Of a stretch of 64,000 nt of DNA, positions 17,533-26,358 are shown in pieces. How positions within the stretch are numbered: position 1 is the stretch's first letter; every line of letters starts with the position of its first letter. A program made the position numbers and the translations under genes. Source of the DNA: Emticicia sp. CRIBPO (lineage in GTDB: Bacteria > Bacteroidota > Bacteroidia > Cytophagales > Spirosomataceae); NCBI RefSeq assembly GCF_009905725.1, contig NZ_JAAAKV010000005.1:248001-312000 (forward strand), in the 5' to 3' direction. The notes beneath the pieces are model-generated. The model was not told the origin of the DNA and did no database searches. It saw only the letters and a program-made list of their open reading frames with translations.

Positions 17533-18033
17533 ATGAAGTCTGTCTATTCTTTTTTCTTCTTTTTTCTTTTTTCTTTTTTTTCGCATTCCATTTGCAGTCA
17601 GGGGGCTGTAAGCCGGATTACGTTCATTCCGAAAGTCCTGAAAGCCGAGGTGGTTGGAATTCAGGATGGAGATACCATTGAGCTGAAAGTGGTTTATGAC
17701 GGTAAAGGAGCCAGAAATCGTCAGGGAAAAAACCTGAGGATCAGGTTGCTTCATGTCGATTGCCCCGAAAGAGGTTTTCCGCTTTGGAAACAGGCCAAGC
17801 AAACTACATCGGACCTTTGCTTCAGAAAAGTGGTGAAGGTGATGAATACCGGCTCGTTTGACCGCTACGGAAGATTGCTGGGAGAGGTACACTTGCCGGA
17901 CGGCAAAGTACTGAACAAAGAACTGGTCAAAACCGGAATGGCCGTACATTTTAAGAAATATTCGGGCGACAGGGAATATGCGGCTTTGGAAGTCAAAGCG
18001 AGGCAGCAGAAGCTCGGTGTCTGGAAACTGTAA
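17533..18033 (+). CDS. Secreted thermonuclease-like nuclease (SNase family)
   Basis: A 166-residue exported nuclease of the staphylococcal nuclease fold, expected to cut DNA or RNA with calcium. A short, very phenylalanine-rich signal (MKSVYSFFFFFLFSFFSHS) precedes the domain, which spans about residues 35-166. Key parts are visible: VVGIQDGDTIEL (first strands and calcium-site Asp), RIRLLHVDCPERG (catalytic Arg and Glu region), DRYGRLLGEV (second catalytic Arg) and the final helix VKARQQKLGVWKL. Length is normal for bacterial secreted SNases. The signal peptide is encoded by a long pyrimidine tract (17547-17582) that includes eight T in a row. The GH26 gene follows after 24 bases and may be co-transcribed. 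Confidence 0.9.
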   Translation: MKSVYSFFFFFLFSFFSHSICSQGAVSRITFIPKVLKAEVVGIQDGDTIELKVVYDGKGARNRQGKNLRIRLLHVDCPERGFPLWKQAKQTTSDLCFRKVVKVMNTGSFDRYGRLLGEVHLPDGKVLNKELVKTGMAVHFKKYSGDREYAALEVKARQQKLGVWKL

Positions 18034-18057
18034 TCATTTATTCAAAAATATAATTGT

Positions 18058-19182
18058 ATGTCTAAGAAACTGATCCTCGTAACTGGTCTGATGTTAGGTG
18101 CATGGCATCTGGTATCGGCTCAAGAAAATGCCCCGGTTGATAAAAAAGCAACTGCAGAAACCAGGGCTCTCTACAAAAACCTGAAGAAACTTTCAGAAAA
18201 ACATATCATTTTTGGGCATCAGCATGCTACCGAGTACGGGCATGGATGGTCCGGTGACCAGGACCGTTCTGATGTCAAATCGGTAACAGGATCTCATCCG
18301 GGTGTGATCGGGGTTGATCTCAGTGGTTTTTCGGGAATCAGCCCGGAGGCCATTGAAGCGAATAAGAAGAACCTCAGAAAAAATGTGGCCGATACTTATA
18401 ACCGGGGAGGCATTACAACAGTGGCCTGGCACTTTTCCAATCCTGTTTCAAAAGGAGGTTTTTACTGGAAAGATTCGGTTTCTTTACCTGCTGTGAAATA
18501 TCTTATTCCTGGTGGTGAGGCCCATGAAAAATACAAGGAAATATTGAAAGGAATAGGAGAGTGGGCTAAGTCGGTCAAAGGAGCGGATGGAAAACTCGTA
18601 CCGATGATTTTCAGGCCCTATCATGAGTTCGATGGTGACTGGTTCTGGTGGGGCAAGTCGCATTGTACGAAGGAAGAATTTATATTGCTCTGGAAATTTA
18701 CCGTTTCTTATCTCAGGGATGAACTGGGCGTTCACAATTTCATTTATGCCTTTTCACCGGACAATAAATTCAAAACAGAAGAGCAGTTTCTGGACAGATA
18801 CCCTGGTGACGAATGGGTAGATATGGTCGGAATGGACAATTACGGAGACTTTGGCCGTGACAACCGCTATAACCTGGAAGCCGGTGTGTTGAAACTGAAG
18901 ATCGTTTCAGATTATGCTAAAAAAGCAGGTAAGCTGGCTGCATTTACCGAAACAGGGCTGGAGTCTATTCCCAACAACACCTGGTGGACAGAAACCCTGC
19001 TCAAAACCCTTAAAAATAATGATCTTCAGCTGTCTTATGTACTGGTCTGGAGAAATGACGTTCGCAGCCCGACTCACTTTTATGCCCCCTATCCGGGCCA
19101 CACGAGCGTGCCGGATTTCCTGAAGTTCTATGACGATGAGTTTACCTTGTTCGAAAAAGACCTTAAAAAGGTATACAAATAA
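18058..19182 (+). CDS. Glycoside hydrolase family 26 (beta-mannanase type)
   Basis: A 374-residue exported glycanase of family GH26, whose best-known members hydrolyse beta-1,4-mannan. A signal peptide ends around VSAQ (residues 18-21). The catalytic pair is in place: acid/base E190 in RPYHEFDGDWFWWG and nucleophile E298 in AFTETGLE. The N-terminal FGHQHATEYGHGW and the YVLVWRNDVRSPTHFYAPYPG near the end are also typical of the family, so the barrel is complete. No lipobox, binding module or sorting domain is present, which suggests a periplasmic enzyme acting on oligosaccharides. It is 24 bases after the nuclease gene and is not part of a SusCD locus in this window. Confidence 0.93.
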   Translation: MSKKLILVTGLMLGAWHLVSAQENAPVDKKATAETRALYKNLKKLSEKHIIFGHQHATEYGHGWSGDQDRSDVKSVTGSHPGVIGVDLSGFSGISPEAIEANKKNLRKNVADTYNRGGITTVAWHFSNPVSKGGFYWKDSVSLPAVKYLIPGGEAHEKYKEILKGIGEWAKSVKGADGKLVPMIFRPYHEFDGDWFWWGKSHCTKEEFILLWKFTVSYLRDELGVHNFIYAFSPDNKFKTEEQFLDRYPGDEWVDMVGMDNYGDFGRDNRYNLEAGVLKLKIVSDYAKKAGKLAAFTETGLESIPNNTWWTETLLKTLKNNDLQLSYVLVWRNDVRSPTHFYAPYPGHTSVPDFLKFYDDEFTLFEKDLKKVYK

Positions 19183-19236
19183 GCAGCCCGGCTTTACATA
19201 AATAGAAGCCTTCAGGCCTATGCCCCTCATTAATCT

Positions 19237-19271
19237 GCCCTGGCCTTTAGGTCGGGGCTCATGGCATTTTT
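19237..19271 (+). terminator. Possible terminator after the GH26 gene
   Basis: GCCCTGGCC (19237-19245) pairs with GGTCGGGGC (19250-19258) using two G-T pairs, loop TTTA. A short T run follows only eight bases later, so the call is weak. Confidence 0.4.
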
Positions 19272-19412
19272 AATAGTACATTTTAATCTTCTTATTGATC
19301 TGACAGAACTTTCCGGCCTCAAAAGCCCCTTCTACTCTAAATTTATCGGACACAGACTATCATTATTCGTAGAATAAATTCTATTTTTACTTTTATTCAA
19401 CCATAAAAAATC

Positions 19413-19931
19413 ATGAACAGGCGAAATCTGTTAAAAAGCTTCCTTACTGCCTCGGGCGGTCTGGTAGTACTCCCTTCCTGGGCTAATCTGTGGGATCAGT
19501 CCGGAATACATGCCGATCTTTTTTCAACCGGCGAAAAAGAGCTTCTGAAGGCCATTGTCGAAACCATTATTCCTGATTCTCAGGACATCCCCGGAGCCAA
19601 GGCTTTGGGCGTGGATGTTTTCCTGGAGAAACAGATCCAGGATTGTTTCGAAAAAGAGGTGCAGGACTCAGTCACTTCAAATCTGAAGTCTCTCGAAAAG
19701 TATGCCCAGGCTGGCTACGGAAAGAGCTTCGTGGCCTGCAATGCATATCAGCGGGAAAATCTACTTGAAAAATTCGAAAAGTCGGCGGATAAATCAGAAG
19801 CTGAATTTTTCAAGCTGATCAAGGCAGAAACGATCAGAGGCTATACTACCTCTGAATATGTGATGGTTAATCATTTTAACTACAAAGTGGCTCCGGGACA
19901 TTATCATGGTTGTGTATCTGTAAATGCTTAA
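19413..19931 (+). CDS. Gluconate 2-dehydrogenase subunit 3-family protein (Tat-exported small subunit)
   Basis: A 172-residue partner subunit for the flavoprotein encoded next to it. It starts with a twin-arginine signal (MNRRNLLKSFLTASGG), which would carry it, folded and probably bound to the flavoprotein that lacks its own signal, to the periplasm. Residues about 35-165 match the subunit 3 family, including FSTGEKELLKAIVETIIP near the start and TSEYVMVNHFNYKVAPGHY at the end. It is separated from the GMC gene by only three bases. Such small subunits are needed for folding or export of FAD-dependent sugar dehydrogenases. Confidence 0.88.
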   Translation: MNRRNLLKSFLTASGGLVVLPSWANLWDQSGIHADLFSTGEKELLKAIVETIIPDSQDIPGAKALGVDVFLEKQIQDCFEKEVQDSVTSNLKSLEKYAQAGYGKSFVACNAYQRENLLEKFEKSADKSEAEFFKLIKAETIRGYTTSEYVMVNHFNYKVAPGHYHGCVSVNA

Positions 19932-19934
19932 GCG

Positions 19935-21638
19935 ATGACCTATTTAAATACCAAAGCCGTCAAAGCCATGACCTATGATGCCATCGTTATAGGCTCAGGG
20001 ATCAGCGGGGGCTGGTCAGCCAAAGAATTGTGCGACAGAGGCCTTAAAACCCTGGTGCTTGAGCGTGGCCGGGATGTCAACCACATTACGGATTATCCGA
20101 CAGCCTCCAAGGCTCCCTGGGAGTTTGAATACCGGGGATCGGTACCGCTGGAGAAAAAGAAAGACTTCCAGTTTGCCCGGTTTATGAGAGAAGAAACCAT
20201 GCACTGGTCAATAACGGATGACGAGCAGCCGATTGTCCAGGAAAAACCTTTCAGATGGGTGAGGGGATACCATACAGGTGGAAAATCGCTGTTGTGGGCA
20301 AGGCAAACCCAGCGTTGGAGTGATTTTGACTTTGAAGGCCCTGACCGTGACGGTTTTGCGGTCGACTGGCCGATAAGGTACAAAGACATTGCCCCATGGT
20401 ACAGTCACGTGGAGAAATTTGCAGGAGTAGCCGGGAACAACGACGGCCTGGATGTTTTGCCGGACGGTGAGCATATGCCGGGATTTGAAATGAGTTGTAT
20501 TGAAACCCATCTCAAAGAAAGCATGAAGCAACATTATAAAGACAGGCACCTGATCCAGGCCAGGTGTGCCCACCTGACAGACCCGCAGCAGATTCATCTG
20601 GACCAGGGCAGGACGCAGTGCCAGAATCAGAAGATGTGTAACAGAGGCTGTATTTACGGGGGTTACTTCAGCAGCAATGCTTCTACGCTGCCCTGGGCTA
20701 AAAAGACCGGCAAGATGACGCTCAGGCCTCATTCTGTTGTGCACTCGCTCATTTATGATGAGAAAAAGGGCAGGGCAACGGGGGTGATCGTCATTGATGC
20801 TATTACCAGACAGCAGTTGGAATTTCATGCGAAAGTCATTTTTGTGAACGGATCAGCCATGAATTCTGCAGCTATTTTATTGAATTCAACGTCGAACCGC
20901 TTTCAGAACGGACTGGGAAATGACAGCGGGATGATGGGAAAATTCATTTCATGGCATAATTACCGGGGTAAATTGTCGGCCCGTTATGAAGGCTTTAAAG
21001 ACAAGAAAACTTCGGGCGGAAACCCCAGCAATGCCTATATTCCGAGATTCAGGAATGTGTATAAGCAAGAGATGGATTTTCTAAGGGGATATGCTACGGG
21101 TATTGGTGGAGGCCGTGGGCTGGCGACGGATACAAAGGGGATTGGTAACAGTCTCAAAGATCATCTTTTAAATCCAAAACTGGGCGACTGGTACATCAGC
21201 AGCTGGATGATGGGCGAATGTGTACCCAGGGAAGAAAACCATATCAGGCTTCACAAGGAACTGAAAGATAAATATGGGATTCCACAGCTGGTCTTTTCCT
21301 GTGACTGGGACAGCAATGACGACAAAATGGTGAAGGATTATCTCGAACAGATGACGGAGATGTTTACCCTGGCCGGGTTTGTGGATATCAACGGCTCTGA
21401 TTCGCATTCGGCACCGGGTTCGGATATTCATGAAATGGGAGGGGTGAGAATGGGAAAAGATCCCAGGACTTCCTTGCTGAATGAGTGGAATCAGTTGCAT
21501 CTTTGTAAAAATGTTTTTGTAACAGACGGAGCTTGTATGACTTCTACAAGCACCCAAAACCCGTCGCTGACTTATATGGCCCTGTCGGCCAGGGCGGCTA
21601 ATTATGCTGCAGATGAGCTGAAGAAAAAGAATTTGTAA
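19935..21638 (+). CDS. GMC-family FAD oxidoreductase (sugar/alcohol dehydrogenase large subunit)
   Basis: A 567-residue flavoprotein that oxidises a sugar or alcohol hydroxyl and passes electrons to a carrier. The N-terminal FAD-binding site is clear (YDAIVIGSGISGGWSAKEL then KTLVLERG), the middle has the GGKSLLWARQTQRW segment of the GMC flavin loop, a cysteine-containing stretch (CQNQKMCNRGCIYGGYF) that could bind metal or form disulfides, and the C-terminal domain has HEMGGVRMG and TSTSTQNPSLTYMALS, which hold the catalytic His/Asn region. No signal peptide of its own. It is three bases after the Tat-signal subunit and 19 bases before the isomerase gene. Glucoside 3-dehydrogenases have this subunit plan, but the substrate is not readable from sequence. 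Confidence 0.92.
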   Translation: MTYLNTKAVKAMTYDAIVIGSGISGGWSAKELCDRGLKTLVLERGRDVNHITDYPTASKAPWEFEYRGSVPLEKKKDFQFARFMREETMHWSITDDEQPIVQEKPFRWVRGYHTGGKSLLWARQTQRWSDFDFEGPDRDGFAVDWPIRYKDIAPWYSHVEKFAGVAGNNDGLDVLPDGEHMPGFEMSCIETHLKESMKQHYKDRHLIQARCAHLTDPQQIHLDQGRTQCQNQKMCNRGCIYGGYFSSNASTLPWAKKTGKMTLRPHSVVHSLIYDEKKGRATGVIVIDAITRQQLEFHAKVIFVNGSAMNSAAILLNSTSNRFQNGLGNDSGMMGKFISWHNYRGKLSARYEGFKDKKTSGGNPSNAYIPRFRNVYKQEMDFLRGYATGIGGGRGLATDTKGIGNSLKDHLLNPKLGDWYISSWMMGECVPREENHIRLHKELKDKYGIPQLVFSCDWDSNDDKMVKDYLEQMTEMFTLAGFVDINGSDSHSAPGSDIHEMGGVRMGKDPRTSLLNEWNQLHLCKNVFVTDGACMTSTSTQNPSLTYMALSARAANYAADELKKKNL

Positions 21639-21657
21639 ACTATTTTACCTTAATATA

Positions 21658-22524
21658 ATGAATATGAAAAAAAATGTATGGTTCGTATTGATCACGCTTC
21701 TCTTTTCAATACAGATTTCAGAATTATCGGCACAAGCAAAGAAAGGATTGTATACCGCTGAGCTGGGTATACAGGCTTACACTTTCAGAAAGAGTTTTCC
21801 CCAGGGAGTGGAGGCTACACTGGATTCTATCAAAGCGATGGGTTTTAAAGAAGTAGAAGGAACGGGCGGAAAAGTGACTCCTGAAGAATTCAGAAAAATG
21901 TGTGACGCCAGGGGCCTTGTGATTCCATCTACCGGGGCGGGTTACGATGAACTGGTTAAAAATCCGATGGAAGTAGTCAGAAAAGCCAAGGTGCTGGGAG
22001 CTAAATATGTCATGTGTGCCTGGATACCTCACAAGAGCGGTGCTTTTAACCTGGATAATGCTAAAAAAGCCGTGGAGGATTTCAACACTGCCGGTAAAAT
22101 ACTGAAAGAAAACGGACTCACTTTTTGCTATCACATCCATGGATATGAATTCTGGCCGTATGAAGATGGTACTTTATTTGATTATATCGCCAAAAATACC
22201 AATCCTGAATATGTTTCTTTTGAACTGGACGTGCTTTGGGCCATTCATGGCGGGGCAGATCCCGTATCACTGATCAAAAAATACGGCAGCCGCTGGAAAC
22301 TTGTTCACCTGAAAGACCTTAAAAAAGGCGTGAAAGGTGACAGAACAGGGAACACTCCCCAGGAAAATGACGTGATTTTAGGTACAGGTCAGGCGGATAT
22401 TGCGGGTATCATCAGGGAAGGAAATAAAGTGGGCATCAAACACTTCTTTATTGAGGATGAAAGCAACCAGGTGAACTACCAGGTGCCAAGAAGCATTGCC
22501 TATATTAAAAGCCTGAAGAAATAA
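21658..22524 (+). CDS. Exported sugar phosphate isomerase/epimerase-like TIM-barrel protein
   Basis: A 288-residue member of the xylose isomerase-like (AP endonuclease 2) superfamily. It carries a signal peptide (about residues 1-25), so it works outside the cytoplasm, where a phosphosugar substrate is unlikely. The barrel shows the family elements ELGIQAYTFRKSF, GFKEVEGTGG, FCYHIHGYEFWPY, VSFELDVLWAIHGG and WKLVHLKDLKKG; the Glu, Asp and His residues in these supply the metal site. It follows the GMC gene by 19 bases. Together with the dehydrogenase it suggests processing of oxidised (for example 3-keto) sugars in the periplasm. The start could be the first or third codon (MNMKKN). Confidence 0.88.
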   Translation: MNMKKNVWFVLITLLFSIQISELSAQAKKGLYTAELGIQAYTFRKSFPQGVEATLDSIKAMGFKEVEGTGGKVTPEEFRKMCDARGLVIPSTGAGYDELVKNPMEVVRKAKVLGAKYVMCAWIPHKSGAFNLDNAKKAVEDFNTAGKILKENGLTFCYHIHGYEFWPYEDGTLFDYIAKNTNPEYVSFELDVLWAIHGGADPVSLIKKYGSRWKLVHLKDLKKGVKGDRTGNTPQENDVILGTGQADIAGIIREGNKVGIKHFFIEDESNQVNYQVPRSIAYIKSLKK

Positions 22525-22558
22525 TAGACAGGCCTTTTAAGGCTGATTTTACAAGGAT

Positions 22559-23302
22559 ATGGATAAGGAATTAAGACCTTTTTGGGGTAGGTTCTTTGGT
22601 TTTAACTGGAAATTCGGACTTTTTTTAATTCTTATCATTTGTGTTCCGCGGTTTTTCCTGGTGCTGAATGCCAATGCTTCGGGAAATTACGGATCGATAG
22701 GCCTGATCATGCTTATGTCGGCCATTACCCCTTTTATTTTTCTGAGCAGAGCCGGGCAAAAGAAGATAGGAATAACCAGACCAAAAAACTATAGCTGGCT
22801 TTTGATCGCATTTATATGTGGATTGATCGCCAGTGTTTTGCTCTATCTTACCGGGCACATACTGTATGGAAATTCGTATGAAAACTGGTATAGTTATATC
22901 GGGAAGTCATACAATATTCCGGCAGGGATCAATGAAGGGGATAAAAAGATACTGTTCGTGGTCATGGCTGTTACCGGTATGACCTTCAGCCCGGTTGGCG
23001 AAGAATTATTTTTCAGAGGAATTGTACATTCCGCTTTTGAAAAATCGCTGGGAAGGAAGAAGGCCTCGATTATTGACAGTTCGGCCTTTGCTTTGACCCA
23101 TATCTCGCATTTCGGGCTGGTGTTTATCAACGGAATCTGGCGTTTTTTCTTTATGCCCGCCCTGATCTGGGTACTGAGTATGTTTTTAGTGAGTATCCTG
23201 TTTTTTGTTTTCAGAAAACACTCAGGCTCTATCCTGGGATCAATCCTTTGTCATTCGGCCTTTAACCTGGGAATGATCTATTGTATTTTTTATTTGATGT
23301 AA
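22559..23302 (+). CDS. CPBP-family intramembrane metalloprotease
   Basis: A 247-residue inner-membrane protein of the CPBP (Abi/Rce1-like) family, with about seven hydrophobic segments. The three family motifs that bind the catalytic metal and water are present: EELFFRG (residues about 148-154), the FALTHIS segment with its histidine, and HSAFNLGM near the C-terminus. Members process or degrade membrane proteins or protect against peptides, but no target is suggested by the context here. It follows the isomerase gene by 34 bases and ends at the bidirectional terminator 23326-23360. Family assignment is secure; substrate unknown. Confidence 0.88.
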   Translation: MDKELRPFWGRFFGFNWKFGLFLILIICVPRFFLVLNANASGNYGSIGLIMLMSAITPFIFLSRAGQKKIGITRPKNYSWLLIAFICGLIASVLLYLTGHILYGNSYENWYSYIGKSYNIPAGINEGDKKILFVVMAVTGMTFSPVGEELFFRGIVHSAFEKSLGRKKASIIDSSAFALTHISHFGLVFINGIWRFFFMPALIWVLSMFLVSILFFVFRKHSGSILGSILCHSAFNLGMIYCIFYLM

Positions 23303-23325
23303 CCGTGGTACGATGTTCATAAAAG

Positions 23326-23360
23326 AAAAGAGCGAAGCCTTACGACTTCGCTCTTTTTTA
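23326..23360. terminator. Bidirectional terminator between convergent genes
   Basis: AAAAGAGCGAAG (23326-23337) pairs perfectly with CTTCGCTCTTTT (23346-23357), loop of eight bases. T runs follow on the plus strand and A-rich sequence precedes it, so it can serve both the CPBP gene and the lpd gene. Confidence 0.85.
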
Positions 23361-23381
23361 TAAGTAATCCTGAGAAATATA

Positions 23382-24782
23382 TCAGGAATGAATAGATCTG
23401 TTTTCTGTGGCTGCCAAAGCTGCTTCTTTCACGGCTTCCATATAAGTCGGGTGAGCATGTGAAATACGGGCAATGTCTTCTGCACTGGCTCTGAACTCCA
23501 TGGCCGTTACAGCTTCTGCAATCATGTCAGCGGCTCTTGCACCGATGATATGAACTCCGAGTACTTCATCCGTGGCTTTGTCCGCCAGGATCTTCACCAG
23601 GCCGTCTACATCACCGCTGGCGGTAGCTCTTCCCAAAGCTTTGAACGGGAACGAACCTGTTTTGTAGGAAACACCAGCTGTTTTCAGTTCTTCTTCTGTT
23701 TTACCCACAGAAGCCACTTCAGGCCAGGTGTACACCACACCCGGAATCAGGTTATAATTGATATGCGGCTTCTGACCTACGATGGTCTCAGCTACAAATA
23801 CACCTTCTTCTTCCGCTTTGTGGGCTAACATCGCACCCCTGATCACGTCACCGATGGCATAAATACCCGGCACGTTGGTTTGCAGAGTATGTTCATCTAC
23901 CAGTACCTTACCTCTTTCGGTGCTTACGCCAACCGCTTCGAGGTTAAGGTTATCAGTATAAGGTCTTCTTCCTATAGATACAAGGCAATAATCTCCTTTT
24001 ATTTCAACAGGCTTGCCGTCTTTGTCTTCAGCTGTCACCAATACTTCTTTGCCCAGGTTTTCAATTTTGGTCACTTTCGTGTTGAAATGGAATTCAGCAC
24101 CCAGTTTTTTAACTGATTTCTGAAGCTCCTTACCCATGGTTTTATCCATGGTTGCAATCATGCTGTCCGCAAATTCCACAAAAGTTACTTTGGCTCCGAG
24201 TCTTGCATAAACAGAACCGAGCTCAGCTCCGATCACACCGGCACCGATGACGATCAGGTGTTTCGGAACTTCCTGAAGGTTAAGGGCTTCTGTTGAAGTG
24301 ATGATACGGGTTCTGTCATAATTCATGAACGGAAGAATGACAGGCTTCGAACCGGTAGCAATGATGATATTTTTAGAAGTCAGTTGTTGTTCAGAACCGT
24401 CTTCCTTGGCTACTTTGACCGTGTTTTTGTCTATGAAGGAACCGAAACCATTCACGACGGTGATCTTGTTTTTCTTCATCAGAAAATTCACACCGTTGTT
24501 CATTTTTTTAACGACTTCGCTTTTCCTTTCGATCATTTTCTTGATATCGGCTTTCACTTTACCTACGGTGATGCCGTGTTCTTCAAAATGATTCACAGCA
24601 TTGTAGTAATGCTCTGTAGAATCAAGAAGGGCTTTTGAAGGAATACAGCCTACATTCAGACATGTACCTCCAAGAGCATTGTATTTTTCAATAATGGCTG
24701 TTTTTAAACCCAGTTGAGCACTGCGTATCGCAGCTACATATCCTCCGGGGCCTGAACCTATTACAATAACGTCGTATTCCAT
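23382..24782 (-). CDS. lpd: Dihydrolipoyl dehydrogenase (E3)
   Basis: A 466-residue flavoenzyme that reoxidises the dihydrolipoyl groups of the 2-oxoglutarate dehydrogenase complex and makes NADH. The FAD-binding N-terminus (VIVIGSGPGGYVAAI), the redox disulfide C41/C46 in GGTCLNVGCIPSK, the NAD-binding segment (VIGAGVIGAELGSVYARLG), the second FAD segment (GIYAIGDVIRGAMLAHKAEEEG) and the C-terminal catalytic His-Glu (AHPTYMEAVKEAA) are all intact. Length is standard. It is the last gene of sucA-sucB-lpd, 39 bases after sucB, and so is probably dedicated to that complex, although E3 can be shared with pyruvate dehydrogenase. Confidence 0.96.
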   Translation of the reverse strand: MEYDVIVIGSGPGGYVAAIRSAQLGLKTAIIEKYNALGGTCLNVGCIPSKALLDSTEHYYNAVNHFEEHGITVGKVKADIKKMIERKSEVVKKMNNGVNFLMKKNKITVVNGFGSFIDKNTVKVAKEDGSEQQLTSKNIIIATGSKPVILPFMNYDRTRIITSTEALNLQEVPKHLIVIGAGVIGAELGSVYARLGAKVTFVEFADSMIATMDKTMGKELQKSVKKLGAEFHFNTKVTKIENLGKEVLVTAEDKDGKPVEIKGDYCLVSIGRRPYTDNLNLEAVGVSTERGKVLVDEHTLQTNVPGIYAIGDVIRGAMLAHKAEEEGVFVAETIVGQKPHINYNLIPGVVYTWPEVASVGKTEEELKTAGVSYKTGSFPFKALGRATASGDVDGLVKILADKATDEVLGVHIIGARAADMIAEAVTAMEFRASAEDIARISHAHPTYMEAVKEAALAATENRSIHS

Positions 24783-24821
24783 TTCAAAAGATTTAAAAAG
24801 CGTTGGCTTTTAAATTAAAAA

Positions 24822-26348
24822 TTAAACCTGAAGCAACATTCTCATCGGATCTTCAAGCAGTTGTTTTACCCTCACCAGGAAGCTTACCGAATCTTTACCG
24901 TCGATCGTTCTGTGGTCATAAGACAAGGCAATGTACATGATCGGTCTTATCTCCACCTGACCGTTGATGGCCACTGGCCTTTCCACGATATTGTGCATAC
25001 CCAGAATCGCAGATTGAGGGGCATTGATGATCGGAGTAGAAAGCATCGATCCGAAAATACCACCATTGGTGATGGTGAAGGTACCTCCGGTCATTTCTTC
25101 CAGGGTCAGTTTATTATCTCTTGCTTTGGTAGCCAGTTTAACTACCTCGGCTTCAATTTCAGCGAATGACATTTTTTCGGCATTTCTGATCACAGGAACG
25201 ACAAGTCCTCTTGGTGCAGAAACAGCGATGGAGATATCAGCGAAGTCGTTGAAAACCACTTCGTCTCCATCGATATAGGCATTTACCACAGGGAATTCCT
25301 TCAGGGCTACTGCACAGGCTTTGGTGAAGAATGACATAAAGCCAAGTCCGACACCATGTATATCTTTGAATTTGTCTTTGTACTGCTTACGAAGATCCAT
25401 GATAGGTTTCATATCCACCTCATTGAAAGTCGTCAGCATGGCTGTTTCGTTTTTAACCGCTACCAGTCTTCTGGCGATGGTTTTACGAAGCGAAGACATT
25501 TTTTCTCTTCTCGAACCTCTCGGGCCTGCAGCTACAGTAGCGGCCGGAGCAGAGGCAGCAGCCGGAGCGGCTTTTTCTGCAGGTTTTTCAGCTTTGATGG
25601 CATCTTCTTTAGTGATTCTTCCACCTACGCCTGTTCCGCTTACTGCGGTTACTTCGATGCCTTTTTCTGCCAGCACTTTAGAAGCGGCAGGAGAAGGGTG
25701 GCCGGTTGCGTAACTTCCGTCTTTTGAAGGAGCTGCGGTCTGGGCCGGGGCAGAAGGAGCTGCAACAGGAGCCGCTGATGCTACTGCACCACCCACTTCT
25801 ATTTTAGCGATGACTCCGCCGATAGGTATAGTTGATCCTTCAGGAGCTACGATCTTCAATACACCGGCTTGCGGAGAAGGAAGTTCAAAAGTAGCCTTGT
25901 CAGATTCGAGTTCACAGATAATTTCGTCCATGGCCACAGCATCTCCGTCTTTTTTAGACCATGAAGCTATGGTAACTTCAGTGATTGATTCACCTACAGT
26001 AGGCACTGTTACATCAATGATGCTGGTTGCAGCGGCAGGTTTGCTTTCAGCGGCCGGTGCGGCAGCGGGTGCAGCAGCTTCTGCAGCTTTAGGGGCTTCA
26101 GGTGCGGCAGCTCCGCCGGTCTCTATGGTGCAAATCGGAGCTCCTATTGCAAGGGTTTCTCCTTCTTTTGCTAAAATTCTAAGAATACCGTCTCCTTCAG
26201 CAGGTAGTTCGAAGGTAGCTTTATCGGACTCAAGTTCACAAATAACTTCATCCATTTTTACGAAATCGCCATCTTTTTTTACCCACGAGGCTATCGTTAC
26301 TTCGGTTACTGACTCACCTACCGAGGGTACTTTCATTTCTATTGCCAT
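24822..26348 (-). CDS. sucB: 2-oxoglutarate dehydrogenase E2 (dihydrolipoyl succinyltransferase) with two lipoyl domains
   Basis: A 508-residue core enzyme of the 2-oxoglutarate dehydrogenase complex, moving succinyl groups to CoA. It has two N-terminal lipoyl domains, each with [12 protein letters not shown]; the lipoylated lysines are K43 and K151. Alanine/proline-rich linkers follow both. The E3-binding domain is around residues 210-250 ([20 protein letters not shown]), and the catalytic domain fills the C-terminal 230 residues, ending with [16 protein letters not shown], where the His and Asp are catalytic. The enteric enzyme has one lipoyl domain, so this form is longer than the textbook one. 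It is 10 bases downstream of sucA. Confidence 0.94.
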   Translation of the reverse strand: MAIEMKVPSVGESVTEVTIASWVKKDGDFVKMDEVICELESDKATFELPAEGDGILRILAKEGETLAIGAPICTIETGGAAAPEAPKAAEAAAPAAAPAAESKPAAATSIIDVTVPTVGESITEVTIASWSKKDGDAVAMDEIICELESDKATFELPSPQAGVLKIVAPEGSTIPIGGVIAKIEVGGAVASAAPVAAPSAPAQTAAPSKDGSYATGHPSPAASKVLAEKGIEVTAVSGTGVGGRITKEDAIKAEKPAEKAAPAAASAPAATVAAGPRGSRREKMSSLRKTIARRLVAVKNETAMLTTFNEVDMKPIMDLRKQYKDKFKDIHGVGLGFMSFFTKACAVALKEFPVVNAYIDGDEVVFNDFADISIAVSAPRGLVVPVIRNAEKMSFAEIEAEVVKLATKARDNKLTLEEMTGGTFTITNGGIFGSMLSTPIINAPQSAILGMHNIVERPVAINGQVEIRPIMYIALSYDHRTIDGKDSVSFLVRVKQLLEDPMRMLLQV

Positions 26349-26358
26349 GATCTACAAT

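Noticed and set aside
20208-20828. Open frame of 206 codons antisense to the GMC flavoprotein gene
   Set aside because: Lies wholly within a complete, well-conserved gene and has no recognisable features.
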